The translations under genes were made by a program, and so were the position numbers. A stretch of DNA of 64,000 nt. It comes from Mycteria americana. Lineage: Eukaryota; Chordata; Aves; Ciconiiformes; Ciconiidae. Shown piece by piece: positions 57,501-64,000 of this stretch (within the stretch, counting starts at the first letter, position 1; each line of letters begins with the position of its first letter). The notes below the pieces were generated by a model, which did no database searches, was not told the origin of the DNA, and saw only the letters and a program-made list of their open reading frames with translations. The stretch covers positions 41,709,173 through 41,773,172 of the forward strand of contig NC_134373.1 in the NCBI RefSeq assembly GCF_035582795.1, in the 5' to 3' direction.

Positions 57501-60500
57501 CATTCAGCCATTTGAGGGTGTCTTTCTAGTACTTACCAGTCTTTCAGAGAAACTGGACTAATAGAAGATGTGTACTTCCAGAATGTGGTGGGCACTTATG
57601 CTGTGGTACAAATTACTCCGTGAGAATGAATGTACCGTAAATAATGAAAATTATTTAGACTTGCAGTTGCACTGTATTTGCTGCCTGGAGACAGAAGAGA
57701 GAAGGAACTTAAGGCATGGTTGTTTTCTTAGAGGAAACTTCTCAAACACATAGAACCATAGAACAGTTTGGGTTGGAAGGAACCTTGAAGATCATCTAGT
57801 TCCAACCCCCCTGCCATAGGCAGGGAAACCTTTCACTAGACCAGGTTGCTCAAAGCCCCATCCAGCCTGGCCTTGGACACTACCGGGGATAGAGCATCCC
57901 CAGCTTCTCTGGGCAACCTGTTCCAGTGCCTCACCACCCTCAGAGGGAAGAATTTCTTCCTTAGATCTAATCTAAGTCTCCCCTTTTCCAGTTTAAAGCA
58001 GTACCCCTTGTCCTATCACTACACTCCCTGATAAGAGTCCCTCCCCATCTTTCCTGCAGGCCCTTTCAGGTACTGGAAGGCTGCTCTAGGGTCTCCCCAG
58101 AGCCTTCTCTTCTCCAGGCTGAACAACTCATCACAAAAGTGATCTGTCGTGCTGAGAACTGTGCTTGCCGTCGACTGGCTGAATTGGGCAGGACTTAGTC
58201 CGCACGCATTTGGACACTAATTTTCAACTTTTCATCAGACTTGTGATATGGAAATATTTAATGTTACAGTGCATTAGATTACATTTGGAAGATGTATTTA
58301 TTTGCTGGTAATTGTGCATTATAGCAATCCTAACATGGTGTTTCATTTTGTACTTGGATAATTATAAAGAAAAAATTTTTTTTTTCAATTCCCACAGGGC
58401 TCCAGCACCTCTGACTGTATGTCAAAAACACTTGATTCAGCCAGCGCCCACTTTGCTGCGTCTGCAGTGGTTAGTGCACCTGCTCCTAGTCGCGGTGAGG
58501 TAACGAAGGAACAAAACACCAGCCACAACAGTATTAATGGTGTTGTCCAGCCTTCAGGTGATGATTTCTTAAAACTCGTGGTCTAGTGTGAGCTGAGAAT
58601 ATGTTGACTGATCTTATTTCTGATTTCTAAAATACTATTTAATAAACAAAAAATTTCAAATATATTAATTGTGATAGTTTTAAATATTGTTTTTTAAAAT
58701 AGATTTGGGCAATGACATGCAGGTTAGTATGATAATAAAACTATCAAATGCTCTTTTACATTGGAAGAGCATTGTTTCTGTTTTATAGGCTTTTATCTTT
58801 TACTAATCTCTTATGATCAAAAGCGTAAGTGACTGTTTTAAAAACAGTGTGAATATGTAATTAAAAAAATCAATTGTTTAAAACAATCTTAAGTACTTTG
58901 AGAAGGAAATAGGAAAGTTGCTACATTATTTGGTCATTATCTCACTTGCATATTCAGACAAAAACATACTAATCAACTACTTCTAGCAATTCTTTTGACA
59001 TTACTGTAAGTTTCGGATTTCATTGCATTTAGGATTCCTCCCAAATTCAGGCAAAAATGTAGATGTTGGCATTCACTACCTTCCCCCACCCCTTTTCTGA
59101 ACCGCTGTTACCAGAAGGCAGTAATGCCAGTCATGCTGGTGCAGTAGCCATGTTGCTGAGAGACGAATGTTATTTGGAATTTGACTGTTATAACAAATAA
59201 AAGGCTTTCACAGTAATTTGTTGTTGTAACAGCTAATGATGTGATCAGTTTTATAGACCTTCTGCCAGGCTGGGTTAATGATAATATGAAATAAATAGAG
59301 GGGAGAAAAAAAACCACAACTGAATAAAATCAATATACTGGAACAGTTCCAGGAAAGAAAGACATCTATGTATAATTCTCTAAGATCGTATCTGAGAGGG
59401 TCATGTTTTGAGGGGTATAAGATCAGGCACATGGTAGTGTACCAAGCTGATACGTGGTACACAGCTTTACAGTTGATGAAAACCATTGCAACTATTACAC
59501 ATATAAAATTAGACTTCTGTTACTGTTCTAAAGCTGTAAGTGGCAATGAGCAAAACAGCTATTCCTATTTAGGGTAGGAAGATTTGTAAATTAGAAAACA
59601 TTAGCTGAAAGCAATCCCCCCCCCCCGGAATAAGAATCTAGGGGAAAAATGTATCTAGTTCCCCTGTGATCAAAATGAGAACAGTGACTAGCTAGGATAC
59701 CAAGATGAAATTTGAGAACCTCTGGTTTGAATATACACTGTGAAACCTGACGTTTCTCACAACTCAGGAGTGCAAACAGAGCACTGCAGCGTAATCTGAA
59801 AGGAGCTTTCTACTTTGCCTAGTCTTAGACCCCTAGTTTTGCTGCCTTGAGGGAGGCTGGTCCCCAGAACTTCTTTATGTTGCCAGCAGAACAAGGTAGG
59901 AGGTGATTCAAAGCATCAGAATTTGGCTTCACAGTCTGTCTCTGAGGTTGCCTAGCTAAGGTGTTAGGTAAAGCAAATTGAAACCCATTCAGTTTACTTC
60001 TATGGGGAATGTTGCCCCTTTAATTGAAGGCACCTAAAATGAGGTGTACAAAGTTGGGCAATGTAAAGGTTCTTTGTCATTCAGTAACTTCTTTCACTTT
60101 CTGATGTTCTTGTGAATGAAAAAAAACAGGAGATACTTCTAATGTTAAGTAGAAATATTTCTAAAATTTTACATTTTGCGACTCTTTAAAAAAAAAAACA
60201 GATTCTTGCACAATTATCTGACATGTATACTTAAAGCATTACCCTTGAGGTTAATCTTTGGCTTTGAATCTAAGGAATGGCATGGTTTTTTAATTAACAT
60301 TTGTTTTGTAACAGGAACCTCTAGAACTTTGTACTCCACCAACATGGCTTTATCATCCAGCCCAGGGATTTCAACTGTACAGCTTGTAAGGACAGTTGGC
60401 CACACCACCACAAACCACTTAATTCCAGCATTGTGCACAAGCAGCCCTCAAACGCTTCCCATGAACAATTCTTGCCTGACGAATGCAGTGCACCTCAACA

Positions 60501-62123
60501 ATGTCAGTGTTGTTTCTCCAGTCAATGTGCATATCAATACAAGGACTTCAGCACCATCGCCAACAGCCTTAAAACTTGCCACAGTTGCTGCCAGCATGGA
60601 CAGAGTGCCAAAGGTAACTCCTAGCAGTGCCATCAGCAGTATAGCAAGGTAAGCGTGTAGCAAGTTGCAGCAGTTTTAAGTTACGTTTGTGCTATATGAA
60701 TGTCTCCATAGATGTGCCCAGCTCTGCACTAGAGCACTACATAGAACTGTTTCCACCTCTAAGACTTCTCAGTATAGCTTCAACCTCACCCAAACATCCA
60801 GCTGCTGGCGTCTTCAGTGTGGCCGTGACAAACCATAAGAGCTGATTTTGCAGATTAACTCCCAAATAATTGGCACTGATTTTAGGCACCAGTAGTTTTG
60901 GTAAACTTCCATTGTGTTTAAAATGGCTTCATTTTAACCATTTTCATTTGTCCCTTCTCATGCAGCACTTTCAGGTAGATTCTATCAAATTATCCACATG
61001 TTCTCTCCATAACTTTGTGTACCCCTATTGTAAGATGCAGGCTGGCACTTAACCTATTTTATACACATATGGATATATGCATTATATATTTATGTAAAAT
61101 AAAACCAGATGCGTGCCAGCCTGCATCTTACGTATATAGACAGATATTTATTCTCATTGAACAGCCACACTACTACTTCAGGATACTAGGAAGATGTTTC
61201 ACAGGAGTGGCAGGAGCTTGCAGTTGGCTACGTTTTCTGAAAATTACAATAGTTGGGCTCTGTTTTAAGTCTCTGCTGGATTGTGTGATTTTTTTAAAAA
61301 AAATCACATTTGTTTATGAATTAAAGTAAAAATTGAATATTAGCAAATGTGGCTTACTGATTATTTCATGATGCTTCTGGAGAGGTTAAGAGCAGCTTTT
61401 TGAGATGGAAAATTGCATGTATAATTTAGTCCCTGCATAGATGGAGAAAAAAGTATTTTTAAATTAGCAATCGTGCCTTAAAGCATACTTTTATATCATT
61501 AATGCGTTTAGTTCTTATACCCCTCTGACTTGAGGGAAATCTCAAGTCATGTCAGCAAATGCCTTAAAAAGTACCACCTTAGCTGAACAGGTCTTGGGCT
61601 TCTCTACAGAGAATAATAAATTACAAAAAAAAATTTGAGATTTCTTGCACTAGTGCTAAAGTGGAGTGGGGGTGGAGGGCGGGAAATTACGCTAGAATGA
61701 TGCTTTGCTCACTAACAGAATAATTGGCAATTGATCCTGAGTCATCATGGTGTATCTTGACTTTGCCCCTTCAGGAGACTTTTTAGTACTCTTATCCATA
61801 ATTTAGGCTGGTAATTTACAGTTAAATGCAGTAATCTTGTAGAAGGGACTACACTGTTAGCGGAGTAAAAGCAGTTCCTAAATGCCAGTATTTAGTTTTA
61901 AATAATCTTTCTAGTGTATATTAAGGTTTCTCCCTGACCCAGGCAACAGCTGTGTAAAAACACATAGCACATGTAAGAAGAAATTATTAAAACTGCCTAA
62001 GGAAATACCCGTGTTCTACCTGTAACTATTGACTGTTTCTTTTATTGCAGAGAGAACCATGAACCAGAACGACTGGGTTTAAATGGCATAGCAGAGACAA
62101 CAGTAGCAATGGAAGTGACATAA
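12401..62123 (+). CDS. EPC2: EPC2, Enhancer of Polycomb homolog 2 (14 coding exons)
   Basis: This gene encodes a scaffold subunit of the nuclear NuA4/TIP60 histone acetyltransferase complex, paralogous to EPC1. The EPL1-type N-terminal region (about residues 1-280) is known in this family to bind the KAT5 catalytic subunit, ING3 and MEAF6 and to engage the nucleosome. Join: 12401-12553, 30416-30575, 38686-38831, 42076-42282, 43236-43384, 43648-43780, 46457-46648, 46941-47030, 49543-49688, 49790-50133, 56381-56517, 58398-58557, 60315-60648, 62051-62123. The total is 2424 nt, 807 residues, with all junctions in phase. Visible features are the basic N-terminus, the acidic DYDMDSEDE at residues 114-122, basic helices in exons 4-5, an RRR-rich segment in exon 9, a Gln-rich stretch in exon 11 and the conserved C-terminal E(Pc) region (about 575-807). 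Protein details such as MEIKPLQFE in exon 3 separate it from EPC1. The start is fixed by homology, A at -3, and the absence of any upstream in-frame ATG. Confidence 0.97.
12742..12751 (+). promoter_or_regulatory. YY1-type motif in intron 1
   Basis: CCGCCATCTT is a near-ideal YY1 core in the same orientation as the leader copy and lies 189 bp past the exon 1 donor, still inside the CpG island. Paired sites flanking a first exon are common at YY1-regulated promoters. Occupancy is inferred only. Confidence 0.5.
15479..15547. repeat. G+T-rich low-complexity tract with T21
   Basis: A G/T-only stretch grades into an uninterrupted run of 21 T (15527-15547). A similar G+T-rich stretch lies at 15008-15042. 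These are simple-sequence tracts, likely unstable in length. Confidence 0.7.
16418..16467. repeat. Direct repeat, 19-bp units, period 31
   Basis: TATTTTTGCTGATACAGTG at 16418-16436 recurs with one change (ACAATG ending) at 16449-16467. It looks like a local duplication. No function is suggested. Confidence 0.65.
16866..16900. repeat. Tandem duplication, 17-bp units, period 18
   Basis: CTGTGTCACATATTACA occurs perfectly at 16866-16882 and again at 16884-16900. It is a recent two-copy tandem duplication, as expected from slippage. Confidence 0.8.
17348..17490 (-). mobile_element. CR1 LINE 3' fragment
   Basis: The plus strand reads as the reverse complement of a CR1 3' end: a degenerate tail, then GAGGTTGGAAGGGACC, the GGAGGTCAT block, and the CAAGCAGGGCCACCTGGA block through to TTTTGAATGTCTCC. 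Similarity fades after about 17490. It is a 5'-truncated, inactive copy. Confidence 0.85.
20183..20218. repeat. T8A8 palindrome followed by 8-bp hairpin
   Basis: Eight T followed by eight A (20183-20198) abut CTTATTTC-TTCA-GAAATAAG (20199-20218), a stem-loop with perfect 8-bp arms. It lies in intron 1 and is AT-rich, so chance formation is easy. Confidence 0.5.
27440..28150 (+). mobile_element. Old plus-strand CR1 LINE 3' region
   Basis: Although eroded, the order of blocks follows a CR1 3' half: a TTTGTTGATGATCC block, a CTGACC..GCTGAAATGTTGTGAAGTT block, GGAGGAGTGTGGCTACCAG, a GTTACTCTGCTTT..GTGAGGC-like area, GGGAACTG, a CTCAGAGGAGAAGGTGAGGGA block, and a final GTTGGACAGGTACCCTCCAC with TTTCTGTGGTACTCT resembling the terminal ATTCTGTG repeats. 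It contains an open stretch of about 127 codons by chance. Bounds are approximate. Confidence 0.65.
28843..28875. repeat. T18 tract followed by C-rich run
   Basis: Eighteen T (28843-28860) are followed by GTCGT and a C run. This is simple sequence in intron 1. Confidence 0.75.
30416..30575 (+). CDS. EPC2: EPC2 coding exon 2
   Basis: Encodes residues 52-105 (last codon split after its first base), starting EHHLQRAISAQQV and ending at IHIQ plus one base. Part of the EPL1-like region that contacts the acetyltransferase module. Acceptor ttgcag, donor gtaagt at 30576, phase 1. Confidence 0.97.
30912..30979. repeat. G+T-rich low-complexity tract
   Basis: Alternating runs of G and T, including several GTTTTTTT-like units, ending in a short C run. 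It is a simple-sequence tract on the transcribed gene's coding strand. Confidence 0.7.
33066..33150. repeat. AT-rich imperfect tandem stretch
   Basis: TGTATTGTTAATATA (33066-33080) recurs as TGTACTGTTAATATA (33091-33105). It is followed by TA-rich sequence and by two copies of ATAAAGGGTA. Slippage-type low-complexity DNA. Confidence 0.55.
38686..38831 (+). CDS. EPC2: EPC2 coding exon 3
   Basis: Encodes residues 105-153. It holds the acidic DYDMDSEDE block (114-122), a hallmark of EPC/EPL1 proteins, followed by a predicted basic/amphipathic helix. The residues after it distinguish EPC2 from EPC1. Donor gtattg at 38832, phase 0. Confidence 0.97.
38832..42075 (+). other. EPC2 intron 3 (3.2 kb)
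   Basis: Non-coding. The only distinct item is a run of 21 C at 40987-41007. No transposable element or RNA gene recognised. Confidence 0.85.
40987..41007. repeat. Poly-C tract (21 C)
   Basis: Uninterrupted C run followed by a CT-rich stretch. It is G-quadruplex/i-motif capable and a likely weak point for sequencing and length calling. Confidence 0.85.
42076..42282 (+). CDS. EPC2: EPC2 coding exon 4
   Basis: Encodes residues 154-222, beginning LVTLQEAKLLL and passing through the conserved VRKRKNCRGPSLIP and DPYVAFRRRTEKM segments. These are among the most conserved parts of the EPL1-like region in EPC1 and EPC2. Acceptor tctag, donor gtaact at 42283, both phase 0. Confidence 0.97.
42283..43235 (+). 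other. EPC2 intron 4 (953 bp)
   Basis: Carries a minus-strand CR1 fragment starting about 75 bp from the donor; nothing else recognised. Confidence 0.9.
42356..42532 (-). mobile_element. CR1 LINE 3' fragment
   Basis: Reverse complement of a CR1 3' end: ATCATAGAATCATATAGG, then the GGTTGGAAAAGACC block, CAAGTCCAACC, ACCTCCAGGGATGGTGA and GGGCAGCCTGTTCCAATGC. It is 5'-truncated and well preserved in sequence, so it is one of the younger copies here. Confidence 0.93.
43236..43384 (+). CDS. EPC2: EPC2 coding exon 5
   Basis: Encodes residues 223-272 (last codon split). Very Lys/Arg-rich, with NRKNDEASYEKML and EMIKRREKTKREL, predicted as a long charged helix. Donor gtaaaa at 43385, phase 2. Confidence 0.97.
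43648..43780 (+). CDS. EPC2: EPC2 coding exon 6
   Basis: Encodes residues 272-316, from the split Arg codon through YHLGDYGGEILNEVK to a His/Lys-containing linker. The later part is less conserved than the preceding exons and differs from EPC1. Short intron 5 (263 bp, 43385-43647) precedes it and holds nothing notable. Donor gtaagc at 43781, phase 0. Confidence 0.97.
44865..44892. repeat. A16 tract followed by G-rich run
   Basis: Sixteen A (44865-44880), then GGGCGGGGGGGG. Purine-only simple sequence. Confidence 0.75.
45540..45810. promoter_or_regulatory. Isolated CpG-rich islet in intron 6
   Basis: About twenty CpG dinucleotides fall in roughly 270 bp, in the middle of an otherwise CpG-poor intron. 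It contains the CTCF-type motif at 45680-45691. It may be an intragenic regulatory element or a retained piece of some GC-rich insert. Open frames of 74-94 codons here on both strands show no recognisable similarity. Confidence 0.5.
45680..45691 (-). promoter_or_regulatory. CTCF-type motif
   Basis: On the minus strand the core is CCACTAGGTGGC, flanked as GG-core-ACGGGCGC. This fits the CTCF core consensus (CCASYAGRKGGC) without mismatch. Occupancy is inferred. Confidence 0.6.
46457..46648 (+). CDS. EPC2: EPC2 coding exon 7
   Basis: Encodes residues 317-380. It has a Lys-rich patch (RQKKKYLKKPK), a Pro/Gln-containing linker and the conserved IKQYDFHSSDEDEFPQ acidic segment. Acceptor aaacag, donor gtaata at 46649, phase 0. 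Confidence 0.97.
46941..47030 (+). CDS. EPC2: EPC2 coding exon 8
   Basis: Encodes residues 381-410: an acidic SEAEEENDPDGP stretch followed by CAFRRRAGCQYYA, a motif shared with EPC1. Intron 7 before it is 292 bp (46649-46940) and contains only AT-rich sequence. Donor gtaaga at 47031, phase 0. Confidence 0.97.
47092..47115. repeat. Poly-T tract (24 T)
   Basis: Uninterrupted T run 60 bp after the exon 8 donor; length likely variable. Confidence 0.8.
49022..49256 (+). mobile_element. Ancient CR1-type LINE 3' end
   Basis: Begins with GGGTTAGACAAATTCATGAG and ends with ACTGGGCCAGATGGACCTGT followed by GTCTGAGTAGG. This order matches the 3' end of older reptile/bird CR1 lineages, whose 3' end I recall as containing a gggctagatggaccattggtct-like block. 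It is 5'-truncated and diverged. The family call is from memory. Confidence 0.6.
49543..49688 (+). CDS. EPC2: EPC2 coding exon 9
   Basis: Encodes residues 411-459. It carries the conserved RHCLTTLTIPRRCIGFARRR block, a strongly basic segment present in EPC1 as well. Ends in a split Arg codon, donor gtacag at 49689, phase 2. Confidence 0.97.
49689..49789 (+). other. EPC2 intron 9 (101 bp, minimal intron)
   Basis: Donor gtacag, a likely branch region around ttaaactaac, a T-rich tract and acceptor atcag. Its length is not a multiple of three, and reading through from exon 9 meets TAG at 49750-49752, so retention would truncate the protein before exon 10. Confidence 0.95.
49790..50133 (+). CDS. 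EPC2: EPC2 coding exon 10
   Basis: The largest coding exon; encodes residues 459-574. Ser-rich, with VIMDRISTEHDPVL, a run of Ser residues, LSLSEILSNIRSCRLQCFQP and the acidic LLNLQDSDSEEC. Donor gtaggc at 50134, phase 1. Confidence 0.97.
50134..56380 (+). other. EPC2 intron 10 (6.2 kb)
   Basis: AT-rich sequence with no recognised transposable element, RNA gene or nested gene. A 155-codon open frame on the minus strand (51986-52453) has no known domain and is judged a chance frame. Confidence 0.85.
56381..56517 (+). CDS. EPC2: EPC2 coding exon 11
   Basis: Encodes residues 574-619, starting VTGGITEEQFQTHQQQL and continuing as a Gln-rich segment. The Q-rich run opens the conserved C-terminal E(Pc) region. 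Acceptor ctgtag, donor gtaatg at 56518, phase 0. Confidence 0.97.
56518..58397 (+). other. EPC2 intron 11 (1.9 kb)
   Basis: Contains a sizeable minus-strand CR1 copy (57747-58130); the remainder is unremarkable AT-rich sequence. Confidence 0.9.
57747..58130 (-). mobile_element. CR1 LINE 3' fragment (about 385 bp)
   Basis: The best-preserved repeat here. Its terminal tail is two 8-bp units (ACATAGAACCATAGAACAG on the plus strand), then TTTGGGTTGGAAGGAACC, GGCAGGGAAACCTTTCACTA, CCAGCCTGGCC, GGGCAACCTGTTCCAGTGCC, AGAATTTCTTCCTTAGATC and CAGAGCCTTCTCTTCTCCAG. It is 5'-truncated at the usual sort of position and has no coding capacity. Confidence 0.96.
58398..58557 (+). CDS. EPC2: EPC2 coding exon 12
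   Basis: Encodes residues 620-673. SKTLDSASAHFAASA is a motif shared with EPC1; the rest is Ser/Ala/Asn-rich low-structure sequence. Acceptor cacag after a T-rich tract, donor gtgatg at 58558 (the least consensus-like donor of the gene), phase 1. Confidence 0.96.
58558..60314 (+). other. EPC2 intron 12 (1.8 kb)
   Basis: AT-rich; contains a C11 tract at 59616-59626. No repeat element or RNA gene recognised. Confidence 0.85.
60315..60648 (+). CDS. EPC2: EPC2 coding exon 13
   Basis: Encodes residues 673-784, Ser/Thr/Asn-rich, including VQLVRTVGHTTTNHLIPAL, SPVNVHINTRTSAPSPTALK and a final SSAISSIAR. Most of the EPC C-terminal domain lies here; the related EPC1 tail has the same layout. Acceptor aacag, donor gtaagc at 60649, phase 2. 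Confidence 0.97.
61030..61131. repeat. 102-bp inverted repeat / hairpin, perfect 19-bp arms
   Basis: GTAAGATGCAGGCTGGCAC (61030-61048) has its exact reverse complement at 61113-61131. The 64 nt between them are AT-rich and partly self-complementary (TTTTAT, ACAT and ATAT blocks oppose each other), so the RNA could fold into one long imperfect stem with a small terminal loop. The size and shape resemble a pre-miRNA, or a small inverted-repeat element. No clear target-site duplication flanks it. I do not recognise it as a named miRNA. Confidence 0.75.
61284..61308. repeat. AT-rich palindrome
   Basis: TGTGA followed by seven T, eight A and TCACA: near-perfect palindrome with 12-bp arms. Cruciform-capable but simple in sequence. 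Confidence 0.6.
61526..61549. repeat. Small hairpin, 9-bp arms
   Basis: TGACTTGAG (61526-61534) and CTCAAGTCA (61541-61549) flank a 6-nt loop, GGAAAT. Confidence 0.6.
62051..62123 (+). CDS. EPC2: EPC2 coding exon 14 (terminal)
   Basis: Encodes residues 784-807 and the TAA stop (62121-62123). The tail ends in TTVAMEVT, the characteristic C-terminus of both EPC1 and EPC2, which confirms that the gene is complete at this end. Confidence 0.97.
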
Positions 62124-62501
62124 CCTCAAACCAGTGTCTCAACCTGTGCTAACGGTGTAGTCACTTATATTCCAACTGAATGCAAAACACAGCACTCTGT
62201 GGATCACAGAGAACTAAAATGGACCTAAATGGACTATCATTATATCGTGTATTAAGTCGATATATAATGTAAATTTTGTAAAATTGGGAAAATCACTACC
62301 TTGTAAAATAGTTTATTTGTATCATCAATATTATTTCTGTTACTTGAATAGTAGATATTCATCATCATGCTTTTGCACTTGAATTTGCAACTGAATGGAT
62401 TAAAAAATAATTCTTTAATGGGATCATGAGCATGAAATGGGATCCTGCATCACTTGTTTTAACTATTTATTTTGCCATGTTTACATTTTGTATCTTGTAC
62501 A

Positions 62502-62507
62502 AATAAA
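62502..62507 (+). terminator. EPC2: Proximal poly(A) signal AATAAA
   Basis: Canonical AATAAA followed by CTTTGTGTCT and then T-rich sequence from about 62567. A weaker ATTAAA lies at 62399-62404. Most likely the main or first cleavage site. Confidence 0.75.
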
Positions 62508-63300
62508 TCCAACTTTGTGTCTAAAAAAAAAGTTAAAGATTCATAGCTAGGAAACAAAATTCTTGTAATTTTTTTCTAAAGGAAATGTAAAGTTTTCACT
62601 TGGTTCATTTTGTTTCACAATTTGACTAGATGGACTTTTTGGTAAATACTTTAGTGGCATTTCACTGTCAAATATGAAGTTCAAGGCAAAATAGTATTTT
62701 CTATTACTGTGCAGGGGAAAGGGATGGATCGATACATGCAAATTTAATGTAGTAACTCACTTTTCCATATATTTTGAATGTATATTTCTATTTATAATAC
62801 CAGTTTATAAAAAATAATTACACAGAAAAAAACTGACTAGGAAAATTATGCGTCTAGCACATATAAAGTTGTGCAGATATGAGAAAATTTTCAACTGATT
62901 ACATTTTATCTGAAGACTGCATATTTTAACCGGCTTTAAAACTGTAACACACCACATAAAGGATATTTTACCAGGTATGTATTGCATTATATATCATTGC
63001 AATAATTAATTATTGGATGTCTAGATATCGAGCCATCCCAGGTGGTGGGGGGGAGGGAGGGTTGTGGCAAGATTGTCTTTTCAATTTTGGAGAGTTTTCC
63101 TGTGGCTACAAGGCAAGTAACGGGTTGGAAAAAGTCTGACTGTAAGCGTTGGACACCTTCGTAGTGTAGTGTTTTAGTGACTTTTTTTATACGGTTCTTG
63201 TAAATTAGATACGTGTAGTGGTGTTTCAGAATGTTTGTTTATGCACTAGTTCAGACAACTTTCCCTGTTACTTGTTCTTGATAAGTGAAAACTGCAGGGA

Positions 63301-63306
63301 AATAAA
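63301..63306 (+). terminator. EPC2: Distal poly(A) signal AATAAA
   Basis: Canonical AATAAA followed within about 25-40 nt by a GT/T-rich element (TTGCATATGTGTTTATTTC), the usual downstream arrangement. It would lengthen the 3'UTR by some 800 nt. Confidence 0.65.
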
Positions 63307-63654
63307 AATACATATCAAAACATGGACATGTTGCATATGTGTTTATTTCACAATGTGCAAGCGATAGCAGTATAAATTTTAGAGGATATTAGTGGTCTTT
63401 TGATGATTTTGACCACAGCATATGCACATTTTTTCCAAAAGGTTTCAGTTGATGTGATTATTTCCTGTGCTTAACAGTGTACAGTAGGGGAGGGATGGTC
63501 CGGTAGCTGGGACTTGAGACCTGGGAATAATCAGGACGAGGCAGTTTCTTGTTCTGCCAGAGAAACTTCGGGTATTACTTTGGGTGAATCATTTGAATTT
63601 TCTGCTGTTTTGTTCTCCATCTGTAATTTGGATAATGTTTCTGTATTTCTTATA

Positions 63655-63706
63655 AATCATAGATCATTGAGGTTGGAAGGAACCTCAGGATGTTGTCTAG
63701 TCCAGG
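63655..63706 (-). mobile_element. CR1 LINE 3' scrap
   Basis: AATCATAGATCATTGAGG then TTGGAAGGAACCTCAGGAT and a GTCTAGTCCA block match the reverse complement of a CR1 3' terminus. The element breaks off where a C tract begins. Confidence 0.85.
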
Positions 63707-63734
63707 CCCCCCCCCCCCCCCCCCCCCCGCCCCC
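63707..63734. repeat. Poly-C tract (C22, G, C5)
   Basis: Twenty-two C, one G, five C. It sits exactly where CR1 copies normally have a short C run after the TCCAACC block, so it probably grew from the element's own sequence. Confidence 0.85.
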
Positions 63735-64000
63735 AAGTCAAGATATGATTTGCCTATATGTCATGCAGTCAGTGTACTTTTCCTCTTAGATTAAAAATAG
63801 CTCTTTATATAAAAAGCTATTAAGTCTATTTTATTTTTAAGATATTTAAGTTGTGTTTAAACATGTTTTGTCTTACGTTCTGCAAGTTAAAAGTTCTGAC
63901 AGTTAAAAAACACTTGCAGAGCTTTAAATAGTGGGAGCTCGTCAGAAACTCAGATGCCTAAAATTAATTATCTTTTGCTTAACTGATGCTTTATTTTCTA

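Larger units (their letters stand above)
60649..62050 (+). other. EPC2 intron 13 (1.4 kb)
   Basis: Short intron holding three inverted repeats in about 520 bp (61030-61131, 61284-61308, 61526-61549). Otherwise AT-rich. Acceptor attgcag. Confidence 0.9.
62124..63325 (+). other. EPC2: EPC2 3' untranslated region
   Basis: AT-rich sequence after the stop. The proximal poly(A) site gives about 400 nt, the distal one about 1.2 kb. A UAUUUAU element (62464-62470), of the AU-rich destabilising type, lies just before the proximal signal. The end is inferred from the signals, not observed. Confidence 0.7.
63326..64000. other. Downstream flank
   Basis: Non-coding flank past the distal poly(A) site. 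It holds a CR1 scrap and a long C tract; no part of a neighbouring gene is recognised. Confidence 0.7.

Overview
The window is vertebrate, and almost certainly avian, genomic DNA. It carries one complete protein-coding gene on the plus strand, the bird orthologue of EPC2 (Enhancer of Polycomb homolog 2), a subunit of the NuA4/TIP60 histone acetyltransferase assembly. The bird assignment rests on several CR1 LINE 3' ends with avian-type 8-bp tails, the absence of Alu/B1/L1-like sequence, and compact introns. The species cannot be fixed from the sequence alone.

Layout: 1-11640 is upstream flank with no gene I can support. About 11680-13110 is a CpG island holding the presumed promoter, a GC-rich leader with two short uORFs, coding exon 1 (ATG at 12401) and the start of intron 1. 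Thirteen further coding exons run to the stop codon at 62121-62123. The 14 exons sum to 2424 nt including the stop, i.e. 807 residues, which is the length I recall for human EPC2. All 13 introns are GT-AG and all phases join without a frameshift. Introns range from 17.9 kb (intron 1) to 101 bp (intron 9). The 3'UTR has one clear poly(A) signal at 62502 and a probable distal one at 63301. The rest of the window is flank with a CR1 scrap and a long C tract.

Non-genic content is sparse: six CR1 fragments (four minus strand, two old ones plus strand), long T, A and C homopolymers, and a few small palindromes. The points most worth checking are a 102-bp hairpin with perfect 19-bp arms in intron 13, a CTCF-type motif inside an isolated CpG-rich islet of intron 6, paired YY1-type motifs around exon 1, and two uORFs in the leader. 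I found no CRISPR array, operon, phage, complete endogenous retrovirus or other unusual genetic system. This is an ordinary, intact chromatin-regulator locus.
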